A DNA stretch of 64,000 nt. Source: Bathymodiolus thermophilus thioautotrophic gill symbiont (GTDB lineage: Bacteria > Pseudomonadota > Gammaproteobacteria > PS1 > Pseudothioglobaceae). This document shows positions 53,822 through 64,000 of the stretch, piece by piece. The translations under genes and the position numbers were made by a program. The stretch covers positions 992,001 through 1,056,000 of the forward strand of contig NZ_CP024634.1 in the NCBI RefSeq assembly GCF_003711265.1, read 5' to 3'. Below the pieces are notes generated by a model. The model was not told where the DNA came from, ran no database searches, and was given only the letters and a program-made list of their open reading frames with translations. Each line of letters opens with the position of its first letter. Position 1 is the first letter of the stretch.

Positions 53822-54346
53822 ATTAAAAAACCAAATAGAATACGCATCAATCAACATATTAAAGCATCTCAGGTGCGTTTGATTGATAGTGAAGGTGAGC
53901 AGGCCGGTGTGTTAAGTACAACTCAGGCATTAGAGATGGCAAAAAAATCTGGACTGGATTTAGTGGAAGTATCGCCAAATGCAGAACCACCTGTTTGCAA
54001 GGTGATGAATTTTGGCAAGTATCGTTATGAGCAAAAGAAACAGCTCAGCGACCAAAAGAAGAGGCAAAGGAAAACCACTGTTAAAACCATTAAATATCGC
54101 CCCGGTACAGAAGAAGGTGACTATCAAATTAAATTTAGAAATTTGGTTAAATTTTTAGACAATGGTGACAAGGTTAAGGTCAGCATTTGGTTCCGTGGTC
54201 GTGAAATGCAACATCGTGAGTTAGGCATGGATATGCTAGACAGAATTGAGAAAGACACAGAAGAATTTGCCAATGTAGAGCAAAAAGCAAAGATGGAGGG
54301 TCGTCAGCTAGGCATGATGCTGGCACCCAAATCGAAGAAAAAATAA
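53822..54346 (+). CDS. infC: Translation initiation factor IF-3, AUU start
   Basis: IF-3 checks the start codon and keeps 30S subunits free. The frame opens at ATT (53822-53824), 2 nt after the thrS stop and 7 nt after an AGAGG. From there it reads (M)KKPNRIRINQHIKASQVRLID, giving the usual 174 residues; the first ATG/GTG choice (GTG 53873) would remove the conserved N-terminal strand. Rare AUU starts in infC are known to mediate autoregulation by IF-3 itself. The linker and C-terminal domain (IKYRPGTEEGDYQIKFRNLVKFL, KVSIWFRGREMQHRELG) are intact. Confidence 0.95.
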   Translation: MKKPNRIRINQHIKASQVRLIDSEGEQAGVLSTTQALEMAKKSGLDLVEVSPNAEPPVCKVMNFGKYRYEQKKQLSDQKKRQRKTTVKTIKYRPGTEEGDYQIKFRNLVKFLDNGDKVKVSIWFRGREMQHRELGMDMLDRIEKDTEEFANVEQKAKMEGRQLGMMLAPKSKKK

Positions 54347-54372
54347 GCACCGCTTATTTTATGTTTAATAAA

Positions 54373-54408
54373 ATCATTCTTAAGAATGATAAATATGTCC
54401 AAAGGACA
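54373..54408 (+). promoter_or_regulatory. Leader structures before rpmI
   Basis: A perfect 18-bp palindrome (ATCATTCTTAAGAATGAT, 54373-54390) is followed by TGTCC-AAA-GGACA (54396-54408), next to the GGAG of rpmI. In other bacteria L20 represses rpmI-rplT through leader RNA, so these may be part of such control; this is an inference. Confidence 0.4.
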
Positions 54409-54419
54409 AGGAGAAAATT

Positions 54420-54617
54420 ATGCCAAAGTTAAAAACCAATAGAGGGGCTGCAAAGCGCTTCAAAAAAACTGCCAGTGGCGGTTATAAATGTAAACACTCT
54501 CACTTGCGTCATATCTTGACCAAAAAGAGCACTTCTAGAAAACGCAGTTTGCGCGCACCAGACACAGTTGAAAAAGCTGATGTACCAATGGTTCGTAAAA
54601 TGTTACCGTATAGTTAA
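54420..54617 (+). CDS. rpmI: 50S ribosomal protein L35
   Basis: 65 residues, the normal size. [20 protein letters not shown], the [20 protein letters not shown] basic stretch and the terminal MVRKMLPYS are characteristic. AAGGAG lies 6 nt before the ATG. It is co-transcribed with rplT 17 nt downstream. Confidence 0.98.
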   Translation: MPKLKTNRGAAKRFKKTASGGYKCKHSHLRHILTKKSTSRKRSLRAPDTVEKADVPMVRKMLPYS

Positions 54618-54634
54618 TTTAGGAGTATAAGAAA

Positions 54635-54994
54635 ATGGCAAGAGTATCAAGAGGTGTGCAGGCGCACGCAAAACATAAGAAAATTTTAAAGAAAGCGAAA
54701 GGCTATTATGGCGCAAGGTCAAAAGTCTATCGTGTTGCTAAACAAGCAGTTATTAAAGCAGGTCAATATGCCTACAGAGACCGTCGTCAAAGACGCCGTC
54801 AGTTTCGCAGACTTTGGATTGTGCGTATTAACGCAGAAGCGCGTAACAATGGTTTGAGTTATTCAAGAATGATTGACGGTATGAACAAAGCAGGCATTGA
54901 AATTGATCGCAAAGTTTTATCAGACATTGCAATCTTTGACAAAGCGGCATTTGCTAAAATTGCTGAGCAGGCGAAAGCGGCTTTAAGCAAATAA
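54635..54994 (+). CDS. rplT: 50S ribosomal protein L20
   Basis: 119 residues. [52 protein letters not shown] and [26 protein letters not shown] are diagnostic. L20 is essential for early 50S assembly and usually represses its own operon. AGGAG lies upstream. Confidence 0.98.
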   Translation: MARVSRGVQAHAKHKKILKKAKGYYGARSKVYRVAKQAVIKAGQYAYRDRRQRRRQFRRLWIVRINAEARNNGLSYSRMIDGMNKAGIEIDRKVLSDIAIFDKAAFAKIAEQAKAALSK

Positions 54995-56019
<1,025 letters not shown>

Positions 56020-56020
<1 letters not shown>

Positions 56021-58383
56021 TGAATATTTCAACAACATGGTTGCGTGAATGGATTGACCCAAAGGTTAGCGATGAAGTGTTAGCCGAGCAGTTAACCATG
56101 GCAGGTTTAGAAGTTGACGGCATGGCACCTGTTGCTCCTTATTTTGAAAATATTGTGGTAGGACATGTGCTGTCTTGTGAAAAACACCCCGATGCTGATA
56201 AGTTAAATTTGTGCCAAGTGGATGTTGGCAAGGGTGATGCCCTGCAAATTATTTGTGGTGCCAATAATATTCGTGCTGATTTAAAAGTGATTGTTGCCAC
56301 AGTTGGTGCTGTGTTGCCGAATGGATTGAAGATTAAAAAAGCCAAACTTCGTGGTGTTGAATCATTGGGTATGATTTGTTCTGACAGTGAATTAGGTATG
56401 GCAGATTCATCTGAAGGCATTGCTGAATTAGACGCTAATGCCCCTATTGGTGAAAATATTAGAAAATATTTAAATTTAGATGACAATATTATTGAATTAG
56501 ACATTACACCTAATCGTGGCGATTGTTTTTCAATATTAGGAGTGGTGCGTGAGGTAAGTGCAAATTACGAATTGCCTTTTGAATTGCCCAGCTTTCCCGT
56601 TCAAACACAAGTCAAATCAAGTATTAATACCAGTGTTAGCAACACCACAGCTTGCCCTAAATACTTAAGTAGAAGTGTTTTGGGTATTGATAATACGGTT
56701 AAAACACCGCAGTGGATGATTGACAAACTTGTTCGCTCTGGTCAAGCACTCCATTCGCCTGTGGTTGATATTACTAATTTCGTTTTAATGGAGTTGGGGC
56801 AACCAATGCACGCTTTTGATGCGACCAAAATTAACGGTGCAATTGAAGTTAGAAACGCAAAAGCAGGTGAGAAAATTGCATTGCTAAATGAAACAACGGT
56901 AACGCTAAACGAGGATACTTTGGTCGTTGCCGATAGCGGTTCAGTGCTTGCAATCGCAGGTGTGATGGGTGGATTAGACAGTGCCACACAGAGTAACAGC
57001 ACAGATATTTTATTGGAAAGCGCTTTTTTTGAGCCCGTATCGATTGCAGGCAAGGCCAGAAATTATGGCTTACATACTGAATCCTCATTGCGCTTCGAAC
57101 GAGGCGTGGATTTTGCCATTACCGAGTTGGCACTGGATAGAGCCACGCAATTGATTATTGAAATTTGCGGCGGACAAGCGAGCGATGTTAATGCTTGCAT
57201 TGATAAAGCCTCTTTGCCAAAATTGCTGCCTATTACCATTACCCAAGATAAAATTCATAAAATTTTAGGGTTTGAGTTAGAAGCCAAGTGGATTGAAAAG
57301 AAATTTATTGGATTGGATTTTGAAATCAGCAGCAAAACGGACAACACTTGGACTATTGTTCCGCCAAGTTTCAGATTTGACATCCGCCTTCCTGCTGACT
57401 TGATTGAAGAATTGGCAAGGCTATACGGTTATGACAAAATACCCGTGCAAAAACTCTCACTTGATGCCAATATTAACGCTGTTGAAGAGGCGCAAATTGA
57501 CAAATATGATATTGCACAATCTCTGGTAACACGAGGCTATCAAGAAGTTATTACCTATAGTTTTATTTCAGAAAAATATCACAATTTGATTAATGCTAAC
57601 GCCAATAAAATTGCACTGTCCAATCCTATTTCAGCCGAACTGTCGGTGATGCGTTCATCGCTTTGGGCAGGGTTGTTGCAAAGCGTTGAATCCAATCAAA
57701 GGCGCGGGCATAATAACGCTAGATTTTTTGAAATTGGTTTGTGTTTTTCGGGTGTTAAAGCCAATGAACAATCGAATAAATTGGCAGGTATTATTTCGGG
57801 AAATCGCTTTGATGCGCAGTGGTCGGGTGATTTAATGCCAGTAGATTTTTTCGATGCCAAGGCTGACCTAGAATCGTTGCTTAAATTAACAGGTGTCACA
57901 TTTGAATTTAGTGCAAGCGAACACCCCGCCTTGCAAAAAGGTCAAACTGCCAAGATAACATTAAACGACAAACAAGTCGGCTGGATTGGTGCCTTAGCAC
58001 CAAATGTTGCTAAGGAATTGTCATTGCCAAAATGTTATTTATTTGAAATTGATTTACCGGTGTTGCTCGCAGGTAAAATTGCCAAATACGAAGCCTTTTC
58101 TCAATACCAGCAATCTCAACGGGATATTGCACTGGTATTAGATGAGGCAACACCTGTGGCTGTATTGATAGACAGTATTGAAGCAATGCAACAACAAAAT
58201 TTTGTTGGTGTAAGTTTATTCGATGTCTATGCAGGTGAAAATATTGAAATTGGACAAAAAAGTATTGCGCTTAATCTGGTTTACCAATCGCTTGAGGCGA
58301 CAATGGATGATGCGCAAGTAAATAACAAAGTGGATAAGGTGTTAGATTTGCTGCAAAGCAAATTTGGTGCCGTACAAAGATAA
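56020..58383 (+). CDS. pheT: Phenylalanyl-tRNA synthetase beta subunit
   Basis: 787 residues, the standard length. It has an N-terminal tRNA-binding OB domain (about 39-148, VVGHVLSCEKHPDADKLNLCQVDVG), B3/B4 editing domain (about 210-385), B5 domain (about 400-470), the inactive class II core, and a C-terminal FDX-ACB anticodon domain (about 693-785, QSQRDIALVLDEATP). It overlaps pheS and ihfA by single bases. Confidence 0.98.
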
Positions 58384-58670
58384 TGTCATTAACCAAGAAA
58401 AATATTGCCGATTTATTGGCAGAACAAGTAGGTATTAGTCAAACCCAAGCATTGTCATTAACCAATGATTTTTTTGACACCATCAGAGATTCTCTTGCCA
58501 AGGGTGAGGATGTTAAATTATCTGGTTTTGGCAATTTTGTCATCAAAGAAAAAGTCGCTCGCCCAGGCAGAAATCCAAAAACAGGCAAGCCTGTAATGAT
58601 TTCAGCCAGAAAGGTAACAACTTTTAAAGCAGGGTTAAAACTCAAGGAAATCACAAAGTCAAGTGGCTAA
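58383..58670 (+). CDS. ihfA: Integration host factor alpha subunit
   Basis: DNA-bending nucleoid protein, partner of IhfB. 95 residues. SLTKKNIADLLAEQVGISQTQA, the dimer core and the DNA-wedging arm GRNPKTGKPVMISARKVTTFKAG with the conserved proline are intact. Its place after pheT is the proteobacterial standard, and the start overlaps the pheT stop. Confidence 0.96.
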   Translation: MSLTKKNIADLLAEQVGISQTQALSLTNDFFDTIRDSLAKGEDVKLSGFGNFVIKEKVARPGRNPKTGKPVMISARKVTTFKAGLKLKEITKSSG

Positions 58671-58679
58671 AAGCCATTT
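58661..58679 (+). terminator. Weak hairpin at the end of ihfA
   Basis: AAGTGGCT (58661-58668) and AGCCATTT (58672-58679) pair over 8 positions with one G-T pair, around the ihfA stop codon. The following run is only moderately T-rich, so termination would be weak. Confidence 0.35.
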
Positions 58680-58720
58680 AAAGACTTTGTATAAGATTGA
58701 AGTTTGTTAAGCGCCCATAT

Positions 58721-59191
58721 TTATTTTGATATAGCACTCATAAAGCCTTTTAAGACAGGCATTGTTTTGTCAATCAGTGCCTGGTCTTGTTCAATATTTC
58801 TAATTTGATCTTCCAGTGACTTGTCGGTTGTTTTGAGTGTTGCCTGATAATCGTCATCAAATTCAAATGCAATAAAATAAAAGCCCTTGCCTTTATTTCT
58901 GGTTGAATGCACTGCTAAAAAATCCGTTTCCCAAGCAAGTTCTGCCTGATAAGTAGCCGATGAATCTGTCAGATCTTTTTGCACCAAAATAAGCGTATTG
59001 CCAAAGTGAAAAATAAACCTTTCGGCACTACAATCGGACGCTGATTTGATTTGTAACTCATTGTTGTTTAGTGCATCAGCAATTTGTTTCAATTGCGGGC
59101 CACTTAGTTGAATATACTTGGCATCTAAATAATTGCCAATATTACTATCGGGATAATTGTTTTCTAGGAATTTAATCAGTTTTTTTAACAT
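58721..59191 (-). CDS. Hypothetical protein (156 aa)
   Basis: Not recognised. The preferred start at 59191 (MLKKLIKFLENNYPDS) follows AAGAG; the longer frame from 59254 would run into the promoter of the divergent gene. The protein is soluble, with a helical N-terminus, a beta-rich middle (FIFHFGNTLILVQKDL, GKGFYFIAFEFDDDYQ) and an acidic helical end. No signal peptide or metal motif is visible. Confidence 0.65.
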   Translation of the reverse strand: MLKKLIKFLENNYPDSNIGNYLDAKYIQLSGPQLKQIADALNNNELQIKSASDCSAERFIFHFGNTLILVQKDLTDSSATYQAELAWETDFLAVHSTRNKGKGFYFIAFEFDDDYQATLKTTDKSLEDQIRNIEQDQALIDKTMPVLKGFMSAISK

Positions 59192-59220
59192 ATTTGCTCT
59201 TGTTGGAGAAAAAAACCTAT

Positions 59221-59226
59221 TATAAT
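59221..59226 (+). promoter_or_regulatory. Probable -10 box of the EamA gene
   Basis: A perfect TATAAT lies 11 nt before the ATG at 59237. The -35 region (around TCTTGT, 59198-59203) is weak. This position implies a very short leader. Confidence 0.3.
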
Positions 59227-59236
59227 CGCAAAATCT

Positions 59237-60142
59237 ATGAATAACACTCAACAAAACACCTTATTAGGTTTGCTATTAGCATTTTTAGGTACTTTTTTGT
59301 TTGCTTTAAAATCTATTTTTATTAAATTGGCTTATCTTGAGGGGCTGAATAGTGATATCGTACTTATGTTACGCATGGCAATTGCATTGCCTATTTATCT
59401 TGGTATATTGGGTTATCTTTTTTGGAAAAAAGACAAATGTAAAGTGCTTACTCGAGCAACATTTTTCAGTATTGTTGGATTGGGTTTTATCGGATATTTT
59501 TTAGCATCTTTGCTTGATTTAAAAGGGCTTGAATATATTTCTGCCGGCTTAGAGAGATTAACTTTATTCACCTACCCTATCTTTACTGCCATTTTGGGTG
59601 CACTATTTTTTGCCACCCCATTATCTAAGCGCATTATTATTGTCCTCCTCACCACTTATCTAGGTTTGTGGATTATGTTCAGCCAAGAAAGCCTATTAAG
59701 TGGTAACAACAACAATACCCAAACTGGCGTTATATTGGTATTTTTTTCGGCATTGAGTTATGCATTTTATGTATTGCTCAGTAAAAATATCATTGGTAAA
59801 ATTGGCTCCGTTTTATTTACTGCGGTTGCTATGAGCATCTCCAGTGTATTTGTTTTGTTCTTTTATTTCTTATTGTTTGATTTTTCTCAAATATCTATTA
59901 GCCATAATGCTTGGTTGTGGATATTTTTATTGGCAATAGTTAGCACAGTCATCCCCAGTTTTTTAATCAGCGAAGCAATTCACAGAATTTCTCCCTTGCA
60001 AACAAGTATTGTAGGTATGTTGGGACCCGTTGTTACCATTATATTGGCTGTATTTATTCTTTCTGAGCCGTTTGGTATTTATCAATTTTTGGGCGTTAGT
60101 TTGGTTGCATTGGGTGTGGGATTACTAACTTTTAGGCGCTAA
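59237..60142 (+). CDS. EamA/DMT-family transporter
   Basis: A 301-residue inner-membrane protein with ten hydrophobic helices in two EamA repeats (about 8-142 and 155-298). LLLAFLGTFLFALKSIFIKLAYLEG begins the first repeat, and FLISEAIHRISPLQTSIVGMLGPVVTIILA lies in the second. It is not closely similar to the EamA protein at 46375, so the two are not a recent duplicate. The substrate is unknown. Confidence 0.85.
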   Translation: MNNTQQNTLLGLLLAFLGTFLFALKSIFIKLAYLEGLNSDIVLMLRMAIALPIYLGILGYLFWKKDKCKVLTRATFFSIVGLGFIGYFLASLLDLKGLEYISAGLERLTLFTYPIFTAILGALFFATPLSKRIIIVLLTTYLGLWIMFSQESLLSGNNNNTQTGVILVFFSALSYAFYVLLSKNIIGKIGSVLFTAVAMSISSVFVLFFYFLLFDFSQISISHNAWLWIFLLAIVSTVIPSFLISEAIHRISPLQTSIVGMLGPVVTIILAVFILSEPFGIYQFLGVSLVALGVGLLTFRR

Positions 60143-60402
60143 ATTGAAGTTTATTGTATTGAAAAAATGGGGTAAATTTTATGAATGCCATATTTTTATA
60201 CGAATCTTTTCTCCATTATACCAAAATATCATTATAATCTTTGTTAGAATTTTCTGCATAAGACACAAAAAATTAATTTTTTTTTAATTATTTATGTTTA
60301 TGCTAAAGGTTTTTATTGACACCGTTATCAGATTGTTTTTGTTACTAATATTATTTTTATGAACAGTAATCAATTGATGTATTAAATTAAAGGGGAATGT
60401 AA
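60143..60402. other. AT-rich leader before the Tc toxin gene
   Basis: 260 bp, very AT-rich. A TTGACA occurs at 60316-60321 but no -10 box is well spaced from it. TTCTGCATAAGACACAAA and TTATGTTTATGCTAAAGGTT (60252-60311) could be remnants of a repeat element's ends. AGGGG (60391-60395) lies 7 nt before the ATG at 60403. Confidence 0.3.
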
Positions 60403-63400
60403 ATGGATGTTAAAACGATAGATTTATTTGACAGTGTAATTTTAAGAAAGCACAATATAATTCAAAATAGCGAGGAATGGAAGGAGCTTGCTAGGCGACA
60501 AAGATTGATGCGATTAAATATTGCTGATGATACAACAACATACTTGATGGACAAAGGGCTTCATTCTGCCAATCATATTGCAGCAATGCCATTGAGTCAG
60601 TTTTTAGAATTGTGTCAAGATTTTCCCGATAACAAACAGTTAGAAGATGCTCACAAAGCAGCACAAGCCATTCGGTCTACTACCATGCATATGATGGCCA
60701 ATATGAAGAATTTACATCCCTCTGGTCATTTTGCTAGCACCAAAGCATTTACAGCAGATCCCGAGCTTTCTGCTTCCTTTAAAGGCTCGCCAAGTTATGA
60801 GAGTTTGTTTGGCAGTTTGGATTATTATGAATGTTCCGAGTTTTCTTCTATTTTTGGCCCTGCAGCTTATTTGTTAGATCTAATGCGCATTACCCAAATC
60901 TATATTAGTGATACCAATGCGAAAACCATCCCTTCAGGATTGCATTTTTTTGACAGAAGACCCGATATAAAGGAGTTGGTATTAACAGAAAATAATGTTA
61001 CCACCGAAGTCTTAAAATTGAAAATTGTCAACGAAAGAATTGATGCATTATTGAAAAAACTTATTCCTGAGGCAAAAAAAGATTATGTTGCTTGGTTAGA
61101 TCAAGCGGTTTATCCATTCAGCTTGCCTTTTTGCTTGCCATTAACACAAATCCGCTCTGGGCTTGATCAGGTTGAACTTGATTTATTGGCCATTTATAAA
61201 ACATTGCAAGCAGATGAAAAATATTGTTTTCGTGAATTATTAACTTTGTCTCCAGAGCAATATAAATTAATAACAACAGAAGATGTAAAAAGACAAACGA
61301 CGCTTTGGGATGAGGATTCGTTAGCAAAAATGCAACTGTGCGCTTTGTTTTCTAAAAAAGCTGATTTTGACGCCAAAGATTTAATAGATTTATTTCAACA
61401 GAATTTAGATCTTGACAAAGAAAAAGAAAGTGCCAAAAACTTTTACATTGGCAAGCACCTTGCTAAGCATAAAGCAGTTACCGAGCATTATCTTTATATT
61501 AAAAAAGATTCTAAAGGGGATTTCATTCAAAACCTAAATGTGGACAGTGACAAAACTGTCGTTGCTGACAATCTTGATATGATTGGGCGCTTTATTCGTT
61601 TCTCTCAATATATTGGGTTTTCGTTTCAAGAGGCAGATTGGTTATTGAATGTGGCAGAATTTTTACTTACTGGCATAGCACCCTATGATAGCGGTGCCAA
61701 CAGTAATCGTATTGATGCCTTGTGCGGGGATCATCTAACTGCGGTTAGCAAAATCTATCAATTGGCAGACTTATTAGAGCAACCTGTTGTCAATATATTA
61801 GATGGTTTGGGTATTGTAAAAACTTATGGTGTTGGTATTGGCGTTGCTTCTGAGGCACCTTTTGATATTATCTTTAACGGCGCTAATGAAGTCCCTTATC
61901 ATCCCTCCTATGCGGGAAACCCCACTTATAAAGATACAGTGCAAACTTGGGATTTGTCTAATAAAGAAATACCTTTGTCGGTAATTAACATATTAAGTCA
62001 ATTGGGATTGGGGAAAACAGAGTTACTGGCATTGGGTAAGTATGCATTAAAAGTTCTTAGTATTTCTAATAAATCGTTGCCATTGAGTGTTGAAAATTTG
62101 TCATTACTCTATTCTTATAGTTCAATTGCAAATTGGTTGCATATTAATATTGTTGAATTTGTTTTAATCAATGAAAATTTAAACAAAATTCAAATACAAG
62201 CACAGGGCTGGTCCAATCCGATTGATGATTTGATATCACTGGTTAATACTGCAATGTGGATGAAAAAACACAATACCAATGTTTTTAAAGTGGACTATAT
62301 TATCAATGGCAATATGAGTCGTTATGTTGACCTGGGTTTTTCTATCAAAGATTTCCCACAATGGTTGAAATCTACTAGGGCATTGACCCCATTGGAGGTA
62401 GGTAAGGTAACCGATGAAACCGTGTCAAAACTTATTGATATTATTGCCAATTACCTCAATGTATCGCAAGAGATAATGCAGGCATTGTTTCGTATGAATT
62501 CTACAGATTGGGTGCTTGATTTTTTAACAACTGATAGTCTCAAAGATGCTCAATTGCCTATTATCAGATTTTCACGACTTTTGGCACTTAATAATTTTTT
62601 ACAAATTAACACCCCTGTTTTATTATCTAGTGTTAATCAACATCCAGAGTCATATGGCTTTAAGAAATTTCCGGCTAGCAGTATAAAAGTTGGTATTAAT
62701 TTAACGCAATTACAAAATTTGACTGCTTTTAGAGGTTTACAAGAGCAATTTAATGACACGCAGAATGATTTTATTCGTTATATAGACAAACAAAGCTTTA
62801 TGCCGAATTTCAATCAAGGCAAGGGCTATACAATTACAAATGTTAACACTATAACAAATACCTCTAAAGTTGAAAGCTGGTCTCAAAGTATTGCTTTTTC
62901 ATCAGATATCGTTAAGAATGGAAAGGTTTCTTTTAAAATGGGGCAAGGAAATACACAAGTTATGTTTGGTCTTGCTGTTACTTTTGCAAGTACATTTTAT
63001 AGTACTATTAATTATGCTATATTTGCAAACCAAGGGTTGATATTTGTTGTAGAAAAAGGAAAGAATAAAATGCCTGCATTTGGCTCATATACGACTGATG
63101 ATGTCTTATCTGTTGAAAGGTATGGAAATACTGTTGGTTATTATAAAAATGGCGTTCTTTTTTATACATCAACTATAAAAGAAACTAAGGATATGTATCT
63201 ATGTGTTACTTTTGCAGATGTGGGTGGCTTTATTACTAATGTGTCACAGAGCGACTATTGTCTTTCCGAAAGAGACGGTATATTGCATCATCTTACTAAT
63301 TGGGATATAGATCAAGTTCAGGCAATATCGTCTCGTTATACAAAATATAACAAAGATATTGTCGCTCTAATTGTTTTGGTTAACGATATTTTCTCTTTAA

Positions 63401-64000
63401 CTAAGCATCTTGGCGATGATGTTAATATGTTGTTTTCTTTGGCTGATAAAACAACAACGGATAAGCATGCTAATATGCAAGCAGCATCAGAGTTACTTTT
63501 TGCACAATTAAAATCTTGTTATACGACTGATAACTTTCAAGTAACGGCGCAAATTATATCAGGGAAGGTTTTGGAGAAAAAGCGTGATGTTATCGTGGGG
63601 GCTGCAACTTGGGCTTTAAGGAAAACTTATACCGATATACAGTCGACAAATAACTTGTCCGAGTATTTGCTGACAGATGTTAGTGTGTCAGCAAAAATTA
63701 AAACTTCTTATATTAAAGAGGCCATCAGTGCAGCACAACTTTACTTGCAACGAGTAAAACTTGATGTTGAGCAATTTATTGTACATATGGAAATAAAAGA
63801 TATATGGTGGCAATGGATTAGTAATTATCGTATTTGGGAGGCCAATAGAGAAGTTTATTTATACCCAGAAAACTATTTAGAGCCGAGTTTGCGAAAAAAT
63901 CAATCTACACTATTTCAAGATTTTTCTCAAACTATATTAAAGAATAATATTACCCCAGAAGCCACACAAAAAGCGTTTGAGAAATACTTTCAAGGTTTTG
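60403..64000 (+). CDS. Tc toxin subunit A (TcA/TcdA-like), 3' end outside the window
   Basis: N-terminal 1199 residues of a Tc-type ABC-toxin A subunit, the pore-forming, receptor-binding part that injects the TcB-TcC cargo into animal cells. The start MDVKTIDLFDSVILR has no signal peptide, as usual. The VRP1-like region shows YYECSEFSSIFGPAAYLLDLMR (from about 141). A long alpha-helical shell follows. Near residue 1152, YLYPENYLEPSLRKNQSTLFQDF is the family's strongest signature, leading into the neuraminidase-like region. Residues about 808-925 are a beta-rich insert with DVLSVERYGNTVGYYKNGV, resembling a lectin/SPRY-like sandwich and probably a receptor-binding domain. Downstream TcB/TcC genes, if any, lie beyond the window. 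Confidence 0.88.
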   Translation, partial: MDVKTIDLFDSVILRKHNIIQNSEEWKELARRQRLMRLNIADDTTTYLMDKGLHSANHIAAMPLSQFLELCQDFPDNKQLEDAHKAAQAIRSTTMHMMANMKNLHPSGHFASTKAFTADPELSASFKGSPSYESLFGSLDYYECSEFSSIFGPAAYLLDLMRITQIYISDTNAKTIPSGLHFFDRRPDIKELVLTENNVTTEVLKLKIVNERIDALLKKLIPEAKKDYVAWLDQAVYPFSLPFCLPLTQIRSGLDQVELDLLAIYKTLQADEKYCFRELLTLSPEQYKLITTEDVKRQTTLWDEDSLAKMQLCALFSKKADFDAKDLIDLFQQNLDLDKEKESAKNFYIGKHLAKHKAVTEHYLYIKKDSKGDFIQNLNVDSDKTVVADNLDMIGRFIRFSQYIGFSFQEADWLLNVAEFLLTGIAPYDSGANSNRIDALCGDHLTAVSKIYQLADLLEQPVVNILDGLGIVKTYGVGIGVASEAPFDIIFNGANEVPYHPSYAGNPTYKDTVQTWDLSNKEIPLSVINILSQLGLGKTELLALGKYALKVLSISNKSLPLSVENLSLLYSYSSIANWLHINIVEFVLINENLNKIQIQAQGWSNPIDDLISLVNTAMWMKKHNTNVFKVDYIINGNMSRYVDLGFSIKDFPQWLKSTRALTPLEVGKVTDETVSKLIDIIANYLNVSQEIMQALFRMNSTDWVLDFLTTDSLKDAQLPIIRFSRLLALNNFLQINTPVLLSSVNQHPESYGFKKFPASSIKVGINLTQLQNLTAFRGLQEQFNDTQNDFIRYIDKQSFMPNFNQGKGYTITNVNTITNTSKVESWSQSIAFSSDIVKNGKVSFKMGQGNTQVMFGLAVTFASTFYSTINYAIFANQGLIFVVEKGKNKMPAFGSYTTDDVLSVERYGNTVGYYKNGVLFYTSTIKETKDMYLCVTFADVGGFITNVSQSDYCLSERDGILHHLTNWDIDQVQAISSRYTKYNKDIVALIVLVNDIFSLTKHLGDDVNMLFSLADKTTTDKHANMQAASELLFAQLKSCYTTDNFQVTAQIISGKVLEKKRDVIVGAATWALRKTYTDIQSTNNLSEYLLTDVSVSAKIKTSYIKEAISAAQLYLQRVKLDVEQFIVHMEIKDIWWQWISNYRIWEANREVYLYPENYLEPSLRKNQSTLFQDFSQTILKNNITPEATQKAFEKYFQGF

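Noticed and set aside
60143..60402. Promoter from the TTGACA at 60316
   Set aside because: No acceptable -10 hexamer at 16-18 nt; the nearest TACTAA is 21 nt away. Left as a note only.

Overview
The window is AT-rich gammaproteobacterial DNA. A plausible source is a sulfur-oxidising symbiont or its relative (SUP05/Thioglobus, bathymodioline-mussel type). That assignment is an inference from the ancestral-looking housekeeping order thrS-infC-rpmI-rplT-pheS-pheT-ihfA combined with a heavy load of toxin, adhesin and secretion genes and many short mobile repeats. No rRNA or taxon-specific marker is present.

Layout. 1-162: tRNA-Val and tRNA-Asp, followed by a clear terminator. 163-2880: gspL, gspM and gspN of a type II secretion system (T2SS), preceded and separated by copies of a short palindromic mobile repeat. 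3142-31113: a 28-kb block of exported proteins. It holds an M4 metalloprotease lipoprotein whose propeptide is a separate gene (minus strand), a 2476-residue lipoprotein joining chitin-binding modules, a GH18 chitinase, an unrecognised barrel-like domain and a GH19 chitinase, and a 5496-residue adhesin-like protein that carries a 4.2-kb near-identical tandem duplication. 31517-40961: the rest of the T2SS (gspC, D, E, F, a retropepsin-like protease, then G, H, I, J, K). 41366-50320: mostly housekeeping genes (ppiD, fabI, an MFS transporter, lspA, an EamA transporter, a thiO-like oxidase, recJ). 50321-51926: a disturbed stretch with two small genes, repeat fragments and a broken recJ-like tail. 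51927-58670: thrS to ihfA. 58721-60142: a hypothetical gene and a second EamA transporter. 60403-64000: the 5' part of a Tc-toxin A subunit that runs off the window.

How it fits together. The metalloprotease and the chitinase are lipoproteins lying between the two halves of the T2SS locus. T2SS machines are known to export enzymes of this kind, and pullulanase is a lipoprotein precedent, so they are good candidate substrates. The giant protein instead has the features of a type I secretion substrate: no signal peptide, an N-terminal retention-like domain, a glycine hinge and a C-terminal target domain. With the Tc toxin, the window encodes export or toxin functions by three routes, which suits an organism that interacts closely with animal tissue.

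A family of about 160-bp palindromic elements (ends GAGACCTTTGCATAAATATG) is scattered through the window, with 5-bp target duplications at two copies. At least one other repeat family, and one nested pair, are also visible. One element end appears to supply the ribosome-binding site of gspN.
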